64,000 nt of DNA from Ophioceras dolichostomum (Eukaryota; Ascomycota; Sordariomycetes; Magnaporthales; Ophioceraceae): assembly GCA_003049485.1 (NCBI GenBank), contig PYST01000116.1, forward strand, positions 42,190 to 106,189. The letters run 5' to 3'. The translations under genes were made by a program, and so were the position numbers. A model generated the notes under the pieces. The model was not told the DNA's origin. It searched no databases and was given only the letters and a program-made list of their open reading frames with translations. The stretch's first letter is position 1. Each line of letters starts with the position of its first letter. Of this stretch, positions 1 to 12,045 are shown one piece after another.

Positions 1-580
1 GACATTCACTGTTTGCAAAACCAACCACTTTGCTTGATTTGACCTGAGTCAAACGTCGGGTCAGTACCGCAGGAACGGAACACTAAGACAACAATGAGCT
101 CTGGGAAGCCAAGATTCACACTGACCTGCACCGAATATTGACCTGTAATTCGGGGGCATCTTAGTGAGTAGCACTATACTCACTACTAATAACCAGATTT
201 GCATGACCACTATTTGTATCTGCCTGAGAAGCGATGCCAAAAGTATTAGTGACGGAAGGGTAACGTCCGAAAGAGCCCACTGGTGATGCAACGCTTGGGG
301 TGGCATTGCCGAGCACTTTTTTAGGGGGTCTCTGCTTGTCTTATCGCCAATCAGGCCATCAAAATTCCCACGCCGCCAACTAAGCCCGGTGATCCTGTGA
401 TGTGTCGCCTCGCACCTCAAGAACAAAAAAGATGGCCTAAGACAACACTGTCACTTGCTCTTACCCTATCCTTGCGGATGCAACTTTTCATCTTGCATCA
501 ATGAGCCCATGTCGGGCTTTCCCTAGTTTACCCTTCGCGAGCCAGACTTGGTGATTACAGCAACCTCGAAGAGATTCAAG
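1..580. other. Intergenic, 5' flank of the phosphodiesterase gene
   Basis: I see no supported gene here. A 121-codon minus-strand open frame (61-426) has no recognisable motif and no coding-like composition. The last hundred bases or so should hold the promoter and leader of the gene starting at 581. Confidence 0.6.
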
Positions 581-2996
581 ATGCCTCTCCAACCCTTAAA
601 GATCCCCGAGAACGACCGCCGGGACCACTCGCTGCTCTCCCCAGTAGATTACGATGCCGATGCCCTGTCCATCCGCAGCGATCAGGACACCGATAGCGAC
701 GACGATGAACTCCAACTACGCGCCCGTAACAGCCGCGAGCTGCGAGCTCACGACCGGATGGTGTTCATGGAAGAGGATGAGGCGGATCAGTTAGTACTCG
801 ACGCACGACGCCGGAAGACTCGCGAGGGCGGCCGGCGCGGCTCTTCGCTCGCGATCCCGAACCCCTTCAACCTGCTCCGACGAAACAACGACGGCTCCCG
901 ATCCGTCAGCCCCGCCGGCAACTCGGCTGTCGGCTCGACCGAGGACCTCGTCTCGGCTACGGAGAAGCAGGCGAACAAGCGAAAGCAAAGGCGAGCAAGG
1001 AGGAAACAGAAAAAAGACAGGCTACTCGCCGAGGCGCAGAAGGGCGAGGATGGCGAGTTGATGTACGAGATGGAAGAGGGGGGCATGAAAGAAGGCAGCT
1101 CGACGGGCGACAGCAGCGAGCGCGAAGACAGCGACGAAGTCGACCGCCGCGGACTGAAGCTCTTGGCCGACGCGAAGTCAAAACGGAGGAGGTCTTGCTG
1201 GCGCTGGGTGCTCATACACGCTCTGGTAGTCATTGCATTCGTGATGCTGGGGCTGGTGGCCTGGCAGCTGTCCATCAAGAAGGGACTTGTCAGGCAGGAG
1301 TATGTCAGCAACGGAACGGCGTTGTTCGCGCCAACAACCATCATCATCAGCTTGGACGGGTTCAGGGCTGATTTCCTTCAACGCGGGCTCACGCCGAGGA
1401 TGAACGCCTTCATCAAGGAGGGCGTATCGCCCCTCTACATGCTACCGTCCTTCCCCAGCGTCACGTTCCCCAACCACTATACGCTAGTGACCGGCTTGTA
1501 CCCGGAGGCGCACGGCGTCGTTGGCAACACCTTCTGGGACCCCGAACTCCAGGAGGAGTTCTTCTACACCGATCCCAACCGCAGTCTCGACCCGAAGTGG
1601 TGGGGCGGCGAACCATTCTGGGCGACGGCAGAAAAAGCGGGCATCAGGACGGCCATCCACATGTGGCCCGGAAGTGAGGCCCACATCCTCGGCATCGAGC
1701 CGAGCTTCCTAGACAAGTTCAACGGAGACGAGAAGCTGTCGAAGAAAGTCTCCCGCGTGCTGGAGTTTCTGGACAAGCCCGGCATGGAGGACAAGGACGC
1801 GAAGCCGGAGGACATGAGGCCTCAGCTCATCGCCGCGTACGTGCCCAACGTCGACGCCGACGGGCACCTGTACGGCCCGAACAGCACGGAGATCCGCACG
1901 ACGATCCAGCAGGTGGACGAGATGCTCGACCAGATCTTCCAGGGCCTGGAGCAGCGGAACCTGACCCACATCGTCAACGTCGTCGTCGTGTCGGACCACG
2001 GCATGGCGACCACGGACTCGACCCGGCTGATCCAGCTGGACGACATCGTCGATCTCGACAAGATCCAGCACATCGACGGCTGGCCTCTGGTCGGCCTGCG
2101 GCCCAAGAAGCCCGAGGACCTCCAGGGGCTGTACGACGAGCTGGTGGCCAACACCAGGGACAACCCCAACATCGAGATCTACCTCAAGGACGTGAACATG
2201 CCCGAGCGATACCACTTCCACCAGAACGACCGCATCGCGCCGTTGTGGGTCGTGCCCAAGACCGGGTGGAACGTCGTCAAGCGCACCGAGTTCGACGTCC
2301 AGGAGGCCATTGCCAAAAACCTGGTCTACCACCCTCGGGGCCTCCACGGCTACGACCACGAGCATCCGCTCATGAGGGCCATCTTCATTGCGCGCGGCCC
2401 GGCATTCCCCCATGCGCCGAACAGCAAGCTCACTCCGTTCCGTAAGTCGCCCCTCGCCCCTTGGGAGAAGCAGAAAAACGCAGCTATTGTGCACTTATTG
2501 TGCAGATCGATAGACAATCCACATGTACAGAGAAGCTGTTTCTGACGAACCAACTACGCATTCAGAGAACATCGAGGTCTACAACATCCTCTGCGACTCA
2601 GTCGGCCTCCCGCCAGTCCCCAACAACGGCACCCTCCGCCTGCCCCTGAAGCCGGTCGGACTGCACGACACGCCCGTCGACGAGCCACAAGATCCAGAGG
2701 TGACTCTAACTCCTTCGCCTGGCTCTGGAACTGCCGCCACTACTAGTACTGCACCGACACCGTCGAAGTCCGTGGGCGTCGACCCCGTCACGACTCAGCA
2801 GCCGTCTAAATCAGTGCAGGTCGACCCTGTTGAGACGGAGCCGCCGTCACAAGGAGGTGACAACGACGAGGATGGTAATGATGATGGCGGCAACAAGAGC
2901 GCCGCGGGGAAACTGCAGGACTGGTGGGACTGGTTTACGGACCAGCTTGATGATATTTGGCATAAAGTCACGAGCGGCGGCGGCGGCGGTCATTAA
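581..2996 (+). CDS. Type I phosphodiesterase / nucleotide pyrophosphatase (ENPP-like), type II membrane protein
   Basis: Exons 581-2441 and 2566-2996 give about 763 residues. The 124-bp intron has donor GTAAGT, a CTGAC branch site near 2542 and acceptor TTCAG. The next in-frame CAG acceptor upstream (2505) would hit a stop at once. ATG 581 is the first in the frame. Residues 1-205 are charged and Arg/Asp/Glu-rich (cytosolic). A single membrane segment lies at about 208-228. The alkaline-phosphatase-fold domain follows, with the metal-site Asp259 in SLDGFRAD, the nucleophile Thr295 in FPSVTFPNHYT, and metal ligands in SDHGM (Asp472, His473). The family hydrolyses phosphodiester and pyrophosphate bonds of nucleotides in the secretory lumen or outside the cell. 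After the splice the protein resumes with the family-typical NIEVYNILCDSVG, then a Thr/Ser/Pro and acidic tail ending in a Gly run. The substrate cannot be read from sequence. Confidence 0.92.
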
Positions 2997-5543
2997 GCAT
3001 GCGTGCGATTGAAGCGATCTAGAATTCTTTGGGTTTCTTCTGTTCTTTTCTTTGGTTGGGTCCGGTTGGTCGGCCTCTTTTGATCACCATATAAGCGCTT
3101 GTCCACATCCTCTTTTCTTCTTCCTCTTCCCTCTTCTGATTTCTGTCCGTTTTGGTTTGCTTGCATACATCCTTGTAAAAACGCAGGGTCGGGGCTTCTT
3201 TCGGTGCTGTGTGGTCTGCCTCCCTTCATCTCCATTTCGTCCTCCAATACTTCGTCAGTTCTTTCATCCCCCTCCTGTACTACACACCTGCGCGTAGACA
3301 TATCACCTGGCCTGTGCTGGCCGGGGCCTCGCCTGGAGAAAGAATGTTTTGCGATTCTCGTGACAAACGAAATGCCCCCTCATGTCCCCCTTGCTCCGTC
3401 TCAAATGAAAGTGTTCATTCGTCCAGGCGTCTTTCCCCCACCTTTGTGTTCCCTAAAGATAAGTGCATGTGGTTTTTTTTTCACGCACTCTCACGCAGCC
3501 AACCGTGCCGTCCTGTAAGTGGGTGGTAGTTGTTCGTTTGTTTGCCTTTCCTGCTTTCCAATGCTGGCACCCGCGCATACAAAGCCCAAGCAGGCGTGCT
3601 AGCCGACCGACGGAATGGGTGTTTTTCTATTCGTCAGAGGCAGCCCGGGAGTAGGTATTTAATACGGAGTAAGGCACGCAGGCCCGGGACATGAGGGAGG
3701 CATCCAGGGTACATGTAGGTACCTAGGTATCTTAGGTAGGCTGGGGGCCAGGCAAAGCGCAACTGCGTGATGTGTGTGCTTTCCTCCCTGCAGAATAATA
3801 TCAATGATAGGCTCCATCTTTCGAACCGACGGGCATATCACACACACACATCCAGACCCAAAAGAGAAATATTGAAGGGGGCGTTAGCTGCATTCTCCCG
3901 GCGAGGGATGGAAAGTTCATGTTAGTCTGAAGTTTCCCAAAATGATTTTCGATCGATTCCTGAAGGCGACCTACCTCTCGGAATACGGAATAGCACCTAC
4001 CTGGTCATCTTCACAAATTCCCGAAACAGATCTGAGCCGCTGTTCTTTAGTGGGCAGTCATCCCCGCCGTAGCTCGCCCGATTTGGGTGATGGGGGTACC
4101 TACTCTCGAGCTACTGTGGGCTCAACTATGGCAGAGAACATTCGACAGTGTGGGCACTGACAAGGCATGGCCAGGAGAGGGGGGTGGGGCAGGATTTCGC
4201 CCCGCCGTTGCCTGTCTGTTGGGGCATGGAGAGTTGATGGTGGGCGTCTCCTGCTGCCAGACCCGCGGGACAACAGGGTAGCTCAACAACACACACCCCA
4301 GCCCTGGCCAGTCACTCCCGGGCCCTATTCCATTTTCATTCCCTCCAACTTGCGCCGGCGGTAGCAGGGGGGTTCCGCAGGCAGTTGCAAAGAGTAACGC
4401 GACTGGACGCGAAATCAGTCGAAAGGTGAGAGTCGTTCGCTCCTGCCGTTAACTACTACAAAGTGGTGACGGTTACTTTCCCCGACTGGACTCCCACCGC
4501 CCAGGGCAAAGGCAAAACGTAACCAAAGTTCACCTCCACAACGACGAAGGGACCAGTCTAGCCCTGTGACCCCGCGCTGCGAAGAAGAATAAGAAGGCCT
4601 GATGCGAGCGCGCAGTTGAGTGGTCGTCTGTACGCTTTCTCTCTCCCTTGCGTTGACGAAAGTGCACTTTTTTTGGTTGTTTTTCAAAGCAAAGGTTGTA
4701 CAGCGACCTCTCATCACCGGTCCAATTGAGTGCCAATCCACCAGTCCCGGTCCTTCATCGTCTCGCCCGGTCCTTTCGTGAGCGAGAGAGAGTGAGGGTG
4801 CCGGCCAGCTCTGGTAGTGGCTGCCTCGACCCGCCTTGCGCCCCACGAGAGAGGAAGTGGTGGTGGTGGTGGAGAGCCTGGGTTGGGTGCGGTTCGCAAC
4901 CCAATCCAGAGGTTCGCTGGCCGGACTGGCTGAGGCGTCATCCCGCAGGAGAGACGCAGGAGGGAGAGACAAAGGCACCTGGTTGTCTGAAAGAAGGCGG
5001 TGGCCATGACTGGGCGACCACGTCTGGACACAGAATCAATGAGCTCCAGGAGGGGCTCCGGGAAGCTCGAACATCCAGCTGGTTGGTACTTCACCATTTC
5101 GTTCCACGTCGCTGTCACTTTTGCATCCATCTCCCGTTACCTCCTTGTCGTCGCTCATGTTTTTCTTTCTTCAGCCGCATGTTACCTCTTTTACTCCCTT
5201 TTTTATTTAATCCGGTTCTCGCCCTCTCTCTGCCGGAGCCTCGTCTCTTTCCTGCCTCCCACCCACACCTACACCACCTACAAACGCTCTTCAGTTGGCC
5301 CCCGAAACCCCCAAGTGTTGCTTCTCTTGTTCGCCGCATCTGCACGTTGGTTGTTAGGCGGCAGCCCGAGCAGTTGCTGTGACAGTATCTCGCACATTTC
5401 TTTCTGAGCGGCTAGAGCAAGGCTCAAGCCTGCCGGCCTGGCCCTCTTTCTTGGGCAGGCCATCCATCATTGTGTGCTTCTTTACTCTTGCTGGTCAATC
5501 CTCATATCTTTGTCCGTCCAGCGGGGACCGGCTTATTGTCCCA
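2997..5543. other. Intergenic 2.5 kb, CT-rich leader of the SNF2 gene
   Basis: I see no supported gene. Several open frames of 60 to 230 codons (for example 4696-5382 + and 4415-4978 -) overlap each other and lack motifs. A palindrome-rich stretch TAGGTACCTAGGTA lies at about 3715-3740. From about 5080 the plus strand becomes strongly C/T-rich, as expected for the promoter and leader of the gene starting at 5544. Confidence 0.5.
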
Positions 5544-8500
5544 ATGTCGTCTGAATCACCCGTGGACGACAATCAGGATTTCATTCTCGACTGGGACGCC
5601 GCTGGTATGCCCTGTTCTCGCCTATTTAACTGCTCGAAAGACACCTCTTCCTGCGCTCTCCGGCTTCCTACCCATCGATCAACCTGTCTCCAACACCGCT
5701 CAGTAACTTTTACTAACACGACTGACCAAAAATTTAGATTTCGATCAGGCCAACCGGTGGATGGATTTCCTCAGCCCAGGACCAACCGGGACGACGCCAC
5801 TACTACAGGACGAGATGGACAGCCCTGACGAGCCTCAAGATCCCCCTCTTGGTGCTAAGGGCACCAAGCGCGACTTTGATGCTCACATCGCCGACGATGA
5901 TATGCCTTACTGGGGCAAGGACAGCAAGTCCTCTAAGACTACGCCCTCCTCCATGGACTCCGACGATTTCATGGACTCCGATGACATCGATTTCGATCTC
6001 GAAGACATCTTTGCCTTGGCCAATCAAAACCATGCGCGCGAAGTCATCGATCTTACCGGGTATGTATTGGTCTCATCCACATATCCCCAGACGGCGCCAA
6101 CCCTCCTAGTTTTGTCTCGCGTGTTTTTCGTACCTCCTACTAACGTTTTCCTTATTAGTGACGACGACGAGGTGGCCGGTATTGTCCAGACCCAGCAGCA
6201 GCGCATTGATCTTACGCGGTCGGGGCTCGCTGCTCAGGGGAGCCGGGTTGCAGACAAGGCTCCTTCCACGTCGTTCCACCAAACTGCCAGTGGTCCTGAC
6301 CGAAAGCCCTTCGTGTCGTCTCTTCTACCCCACCGACCGTTTGCCCCCCGACCTGCTGGTCCGTCAACTTCTCACTCGTCAAGCTCTGTCACGATATCGC
6401 ACCCTAGCATCCAGAGTGGCATCCAGACGACGCCGCAACCGTCGTTCCTGCTGAACGCATTAAATGCCGCCCCACCTCCCTCTCTGCCCCGACTGCCAGC
6501 CTTGCCGAGCTCATCCTTAGGTCATCTTGGTATCGGCTCCGACAGCCATGGCAACGCGAGTACCTACCAGATGCCTGGTAGCTACGTCTCCGACAACGAT
6601 GATGAGGAAGAGGAGGATTCCGATGCCGAGTTCCGCAGGATGAACAATATCCCATCGAGGCCCCGCGCCAATCTTCAGACTCAGCTGTCTGTGCCCTTGA
6701 TGGCCGCGCTTCCATCGTCTTCCACCGGCTACGTCGCTCCCCAATGGCCCAATCCATACTCCACGGCATTCTATCCACCCTCGCAACCGGCAAACAACCC
6801 CTTCTACCAGACTCAGGCCCTGGTCACATCGCTGCCGCCGCCTCCTGTCTTTAGTTTAGGCCTGACTGGAGGCCCGAACCTGTCGAGCCTGGCCACGAGC
6901 CTGAACACAACCCTGTTGAACCCATTCACTCGGGGAGCGTCCATTCCTCGCCCCAGTTCACCTAAGTGGTCCTATGGTGGAGATGATGGTCCTTCGAGCG
7001 CAGGCAACGCTTGCCAAAACACCAAAGAGACGATCGCGAAGCTCCTCAAGAACATTCGCCCCGACAGCACAGACATGCCCGTCGAGAAATGGGAGGGTAC
7101 TCCTGACGAGCTCAGCATCAGGCTCATGCCTCACCAGCAACAGGCCCTAAAGTGGTTGAAGGACCAGGAGGACGGTGTCAACAAGGGAGGCATCCTGGCC
7201 GACGAGATGGGCCTTGGGAAGACCATCTCCATGCTGTCTCTCATCGTGTCTCGTCCGGCTCGCACAGGCCAGGTCAAGACGAATCTCATCATCGGTCCCG
7301 TTTCCCTCATTAAGCAATGGGAGGAGGAACTCCACGCCAAGGTCAAACGCGAACACAGCCTGCGCGTCCTGCTACATCACAACCGGTCCAAGAAGAACAC
7401 GACCTTCAGCGACATGTGCCGGTACGACGTCGTCCTGACCTCGTACGGCACCGTGGCCAGCGAAGTCAAGCGGATGGCTAAGTACAAGAAGCAGCACGAG
7501 CTCGATGAGAACCAGGATTTCAATAACGACCCGGTCCTGATGGAGAAGTGCCCCCTGCTGCACAGCAAGAGCACCTTCTACCGCATTGTACTGGACGAGG
7601 CGCAGAACATCAAGAACCACAAGACCCAGACTGCAGAGGCGGCGCACCGGCTCAAGGCGACCTACCGTTGGTGTCTGACGGGCACGCCGATGATGAACGG
7701 CGCCCACGAGCTGTACTCGCTGCTCTGCTTCGTGCGCGTCGAGCCTTACACGTCGCTGACCATCTTCAATCAGCACTTCAGTGCGCTCAGTCCCAACCCG
7801 TCACGCCACAAGAACGCATGGTCCCAATCTGCAGGCCTGAAGCAGCTCCAGCTTGTCCTCAAGGCCACGATGCTGCGTCGGACAAAGGCCTCGGAGATCA
7901 ACGGAAAGCCAATCATCGAGCTGCCGCCGAAGTCGGAGCTAGCGACCAGCGTGTCATTCTCCGACGCGGAGCGCGACTTCTATCGCTCGCTGGAGACCAG
8001 GTCCCGGAACCAGTTCAACGTTTACCAGCGGGCGGGAACCATCAGCAAGAACTACTCTGCCATCTTGGTTCTGCTTCTCCGCCTTCGCCAGGCATGCTGC
8101 CACCCTCACCTAAACATGGATCTGGAGTTCGTTGAGGTCGATGAGGTCAAGGTCGAGCAGGCTAAGCGGCTGTCTCGGAACATCGTCGACAACGTGAAGG
8201 CAAATATCGCCTTCGTTTGCCCTCTTTGCCAAGAGCCGGTGGCCGATCCTCAGGTCATCATCCCATGCGGGCACAGCATCTGCAAAGACTGCCTAAACGA
8301 CCTCGTCATCTATGCGCAGCAGAACGACGAAGGTCCCGAGCTCGAGTGTGCGACGTGCAGCGGCGACTTCTTACAGTCGGACATGATGAACTACGCGACT
8401 TTCAAGTCGGTCCACGTAATGGAAGTGCCGGCGGCGTTAGCCCAACCCCAAATCGCGGGGCCATCTGGAGAAGGAAGCTCATCAGCTGGGCCGGCTACGA

Positions 8501-9957
8501 CAACTGACACAACTTCGGCAACTGCGACAACTGACACAACTTCGACAACTGCGACAACTGCGAGTGTGGATGATGGCGAAGACTCCAAGTCCTCCGAATC
8601 GGACGAGGAGGACGAGATTGTCTGGACAGACTACGAGACCGATACCAACAGCGACAGCGGCTCGGACGTCGACGATGACGGCAACCTCGCCAACTTCATC
8701 GTCGCCGATGACGCTTCCGAGGGTGAGCCTACCAGCGACGATGATGACGACGGCGGCGAATTTGCCGACATTACCAAGCTGGGCAACAAGCGTAGCGCCT
8801 CTAAGAAGTCCAGAGATGCCGTCAAGTCCGAGGAGCTCGGCCAACCAGGCCCTAGCCGATCCCGGGCCGACGAGGTCAAGGTCGAGGGCGTTAAAGGCGA
8901 CGATAGCGAAGAGGAATTCGAGGACGTCAAGGAGCTGGCTAAGTCTTTCGCGTCCAAGAAGTCCGGAGGTGGAGATGCCGCCACCAAGTCTGCCGAACTC
9001 AGCCAAGCCGAGCCTAGCCGTCCCATCAAAGATGACATCAAGGACGCAGACATCAAGGACGCAGACTGCGTCGACGACGAGGCCGATAACGATGCCGATG
9101 ACGATGATGACGACGACGAGGAGTACCGCCCCCACGTCGCGTCTCGCCGATCGAAGAAGACCAACAACAAGCAGGACCACCAGTCCGAGCCCAACAAGTC
9201 CAAGCCGTCTAAGGGCAAGGGCAAAGCTAAGGGCAAAGGAAAAGCTAAAGCCAAGGGCGGCGAGGTGGTGAAGGAGAAGAAGCAAAAGAAGAGGAAGAAG
9301 GAGAAGGTCACAGCCTCGATGCTGGCCGACCTCCGCAAGAAGGCCTCCTGCTCCAAGATCGACCGCGCGCGCTACATGAAATACCTGAGCGACAACTGGC
9401 TCACCTCCACGAAGGTCGACACGTGCTGCCGCATCCTGCACGAGATCCAGGGCAGCGGCGAGAAGACGCTCGTGTTCTCCGTGTGGACCGTGCTCCTCGA
9501 CCTGCTCGAGGTCGCGATCCGCAAGGAGCTGCGCATGCGCGTGGTGCGATACGACGGCAGCATGTCGATGACGCAGCGGGCGGCCGCGGTGCGCCGGCTG
9601 AGGGACGAGCCCGAGTGCACCATCATGCTCCTGTCGCTGAGGGCGGGCAACGCGGGCCTGAACCTGACGTCGGCGTCGCAGGTCATCGTGATGGACCCCT
9701 TCTGGAACCCCTACGTGGAGATGCAGGCGGTGGACCGAGCGCACCGCATCGGGCAGGAGAGGGCAGTCAAGGTGCACCGCCTGCTGGTCAGCGACACGAT
9801 CGAGGACAGGATCGTGCAGATGCAGGCGAACAAGCGGGCGCTGGTGGAGGCGGCGCTGGACGAGAAGGAGGCGAGGGCGCTGGGGAGGCTGAGTCATCAG
9901 GAGCTGACGTTTTTGTTTAACGGGGCTGCTAGGGGTGGTGGTGGTGGTGACGATTGA
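5544..9957 (+). CDS. SNF2-family ATPase with RING finger, Uls1/Ris1-like translocase
   Basis: Exons 5544-5604, 5738-6059 and 6159-9957 give about 1393 residues. The first intron (133 bp) has donor GTATGC and acceptor TTTAG. The second (99 bp) has GTATGT, branch TACTAAC and TTATTAG. The N-terminus (1 to about 430) is acidic and Pro/Ser-rich with a SUMO-interacting motif, VIDLTGDDDE, at 123-132. SNF2 motifs follow: Walker A in DEMGLGKT (476-483), Walker B DEAQ (607-610), LTGTPM, then a RING finger from Cys815 (CPLCQEP) to about Cys861. Helicase-C motifs NAGLNL and DRAHRIGQ lie near 1290-1325. This order (ATPase core, RING, helicase C) is that of Rad5/Rad16/Uls1 proteins, which move on DNA and can act as SUMO-targeted ubiquitin ligases. 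A long acidic and Lys-rich insert (about 885-1175) separates RING and helicase C. A HIRAN domain is not apparent, so Rad5 is less likely than Uls1. Confidence 0.92.
8495..8566 (+). repeat. Short Thr/Ala-rich coding repeat (ACAACTG-based)
   Basis: Inside the SNF2 gene just after the RING finger, imperfect copies of a 12- to 30-base unit built on acaactgacacaacttc and gcgacaactg encode a Thr/Asp/Ser/Ala stretch. It opens the acidic linker and probably varies in length between strains. Confidence 0.6.
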
Positions 9958-12045
9958 GGGGAGGGAGTGCGTGGGCTGAGAGAGTTGACGGAGAGTTGAG
10001 AGGTAGAGAAGGTGGTGCTGTTGATGCTGTGTCGTAGGACGAGTGTGCGCAGCTTTCGCTCCCCTGTTGTTTTCTCATTATCTTGCTTTGGTCTACGTCG
10101 GTTTGTCTTCTCTTTCCATCCCAGGTTTTCTTCCCAGGAGGGTTTGCGAACACATCGTCTGTTTCGGATATCACCACGTCACCTGGTCTAGGCTGTTTTT
10201 CATTTCCTTCTTTCAACTTCTTACATGTCATACTATTCCCCTTAAACCATTGTTTCCTTGTCCCTTTCCTTTTCTCGAGTGTTCTTTTCCTACCTGTTGA
10301 TTGGCCTCTTGGCTGTATCGACCATGGTCTCCCCCCTACCCTCTCCCCCATGCGCTTTTGGACGACACATATCTTCAGGGAGTTCTTGTCACTGTTTACT
10401 TTTTCCTTTCACGGGAGACTTCTCCCCTCTATCCTTGTCTTTTTGAATTCTTCTTGAATTCTCTCTTCTCTTTGCCCCCACACAGTCACAGTACACGGAT
10501 AGATGCATGCTTCGGGAGAAGCGAAGAACGCCCCAGGTTTCAGCGATACCTGGCAGGCACATACTACATATGTTAGGCTAGGCAGCGGAATGGCTAGCGG
10601 GATAGGCAGTTGAGCTTTAGGTACAGCTCCTCTCCCTCAATGATGACTTATGAATTACGTACCAGCTTTTTTTTTTAGATTGTTGCGGAGTGAGAGAGAG
10701 AGCGAGTGACTGCCTCGTGATACTAAGTCGCGCCCTAATACTTCGTTGAGCACAGGGGAATCCTCCTCGGCACAACCATCCTAATAACTAGTAGGTGTAG
10801 ATGTATGTGGGCAAGTTGACAATTGACTGTCCAGCTGTCCACTTCAACTCAGCGAATCTCGCCTTCCATCATCACCTCGCACGCCATTCCAAACACGGCT
10901 CACAACTTCCATGGTGCGAAATCCAGATTACGGAAAGCACCGGACTAAATTCCTCCCGGCTTGTCAATAAGCCAGCCAGCCCTGTGTCCGCTGGTGCTGA
11001 TGATGCCGCGTTGAGTCATTCGGGGCTATGGCGGCCTAGGTCGGATCCTGAAAGCACGAGTTGAGCTGACGACCCGACCTGACACATAGCCCACTTTAAC
11101 GTTTGTCCCGGTGTCGGTTCTCCGTGTTCCGTGTTCCGTGTTCCGGTGCGGTGCTGCTCGCGCTGACGTGTGGCGAGCTCGTACATACTAACGACCCGTA
11201 CCTTTTTAGGTGGAACATATGAGCACATCATTGCAAGAGGGTAAATATACACACCGCATACGCGTCACTTGTGATCGGCTTGTATGCATCGCAGGCATCA
11301 TCAGCCGAGGGGTGTGTTGGTATGTTGCCAATCTGGTATCCATTTGTGAAGGAAAAAAAGTCCTACAGGTCAACTGTGGGACAAAACTAGGTAGCCTACC
11401 CTTACCATATTCATGGCTAAGAGGGCGGCGTGCGAAATACTAGACTTACAAAGGTAGTAGTAGTAGAAGCGGTAGTAGTAGTACATTTCCATCCTATCAG
11501 TATGTGTGATGGAAGGGACAGTTCGGAAAAGAGGTATAGTTGCCAGAAAGCAGCAGAGTAACAAGAGAGAAGAGACAGAGAAACCGATCCGGCCTTGACC
11601 CTGGGGTATGTGTGTGTGAGACGTAAGGAAATGTATGTGTGTGCATCAGCCAAGCCGCCGGAAAAATAGAGAACAAAAAAAAAGATCAACACCAGAACAA
11701 TCGAACACCAAACAAAAGGCATATGAAGCCAAGCGAGTAAAGGGAAAGGCAATCCTAGGTATTGTTGGACCTCTTCCCTCGTCCCTCAAAACGCCATCCA
11801 TCCATCCACCGTCCAGAAGCCATGTGCCCCTGAAAATAGAGAAGAACAACGCTGAAACACTTTTCATTCCACACAGCCAACCAAACGTGAGATAGATGGC
11901 CTCCAGATGTACGCCGCCCGCCCTGTTGATATTTCGGGCGTGTTCCAAGGGAAAGCAGAAAGGGATAAAAGAGAAGATAATAAATAGATACGAAACGGAG
12001 AGATGATGATGAGCCTCTCTCTAGTTTTTTCTCTCTCTCTGTGGG
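9958..12045. other. Intergenic, convergent 3' flanks
   Basis: This lies between the 3' ends of the SNF2 gene (+) and the 12046 gene (-). The plus strand is T/C-rich at 10070-10490, as expected of a 3' UTR. Around 11455-11480 there is a GTA-rich run. I found no supported gene; the open frames present are short and motif-free. Confidence 0.5.

Noticed and set aside
8482..9897. 471-codon minus-strand open frame opposite the SNF2 gene
   Set aside because: It is a mirror of a GC-rich, acidic coding stretch; it reads as Arg/Leu/Val and Ser/Ala/Val low complexity with no motif, while the plus strand carries clear helicase motifs.
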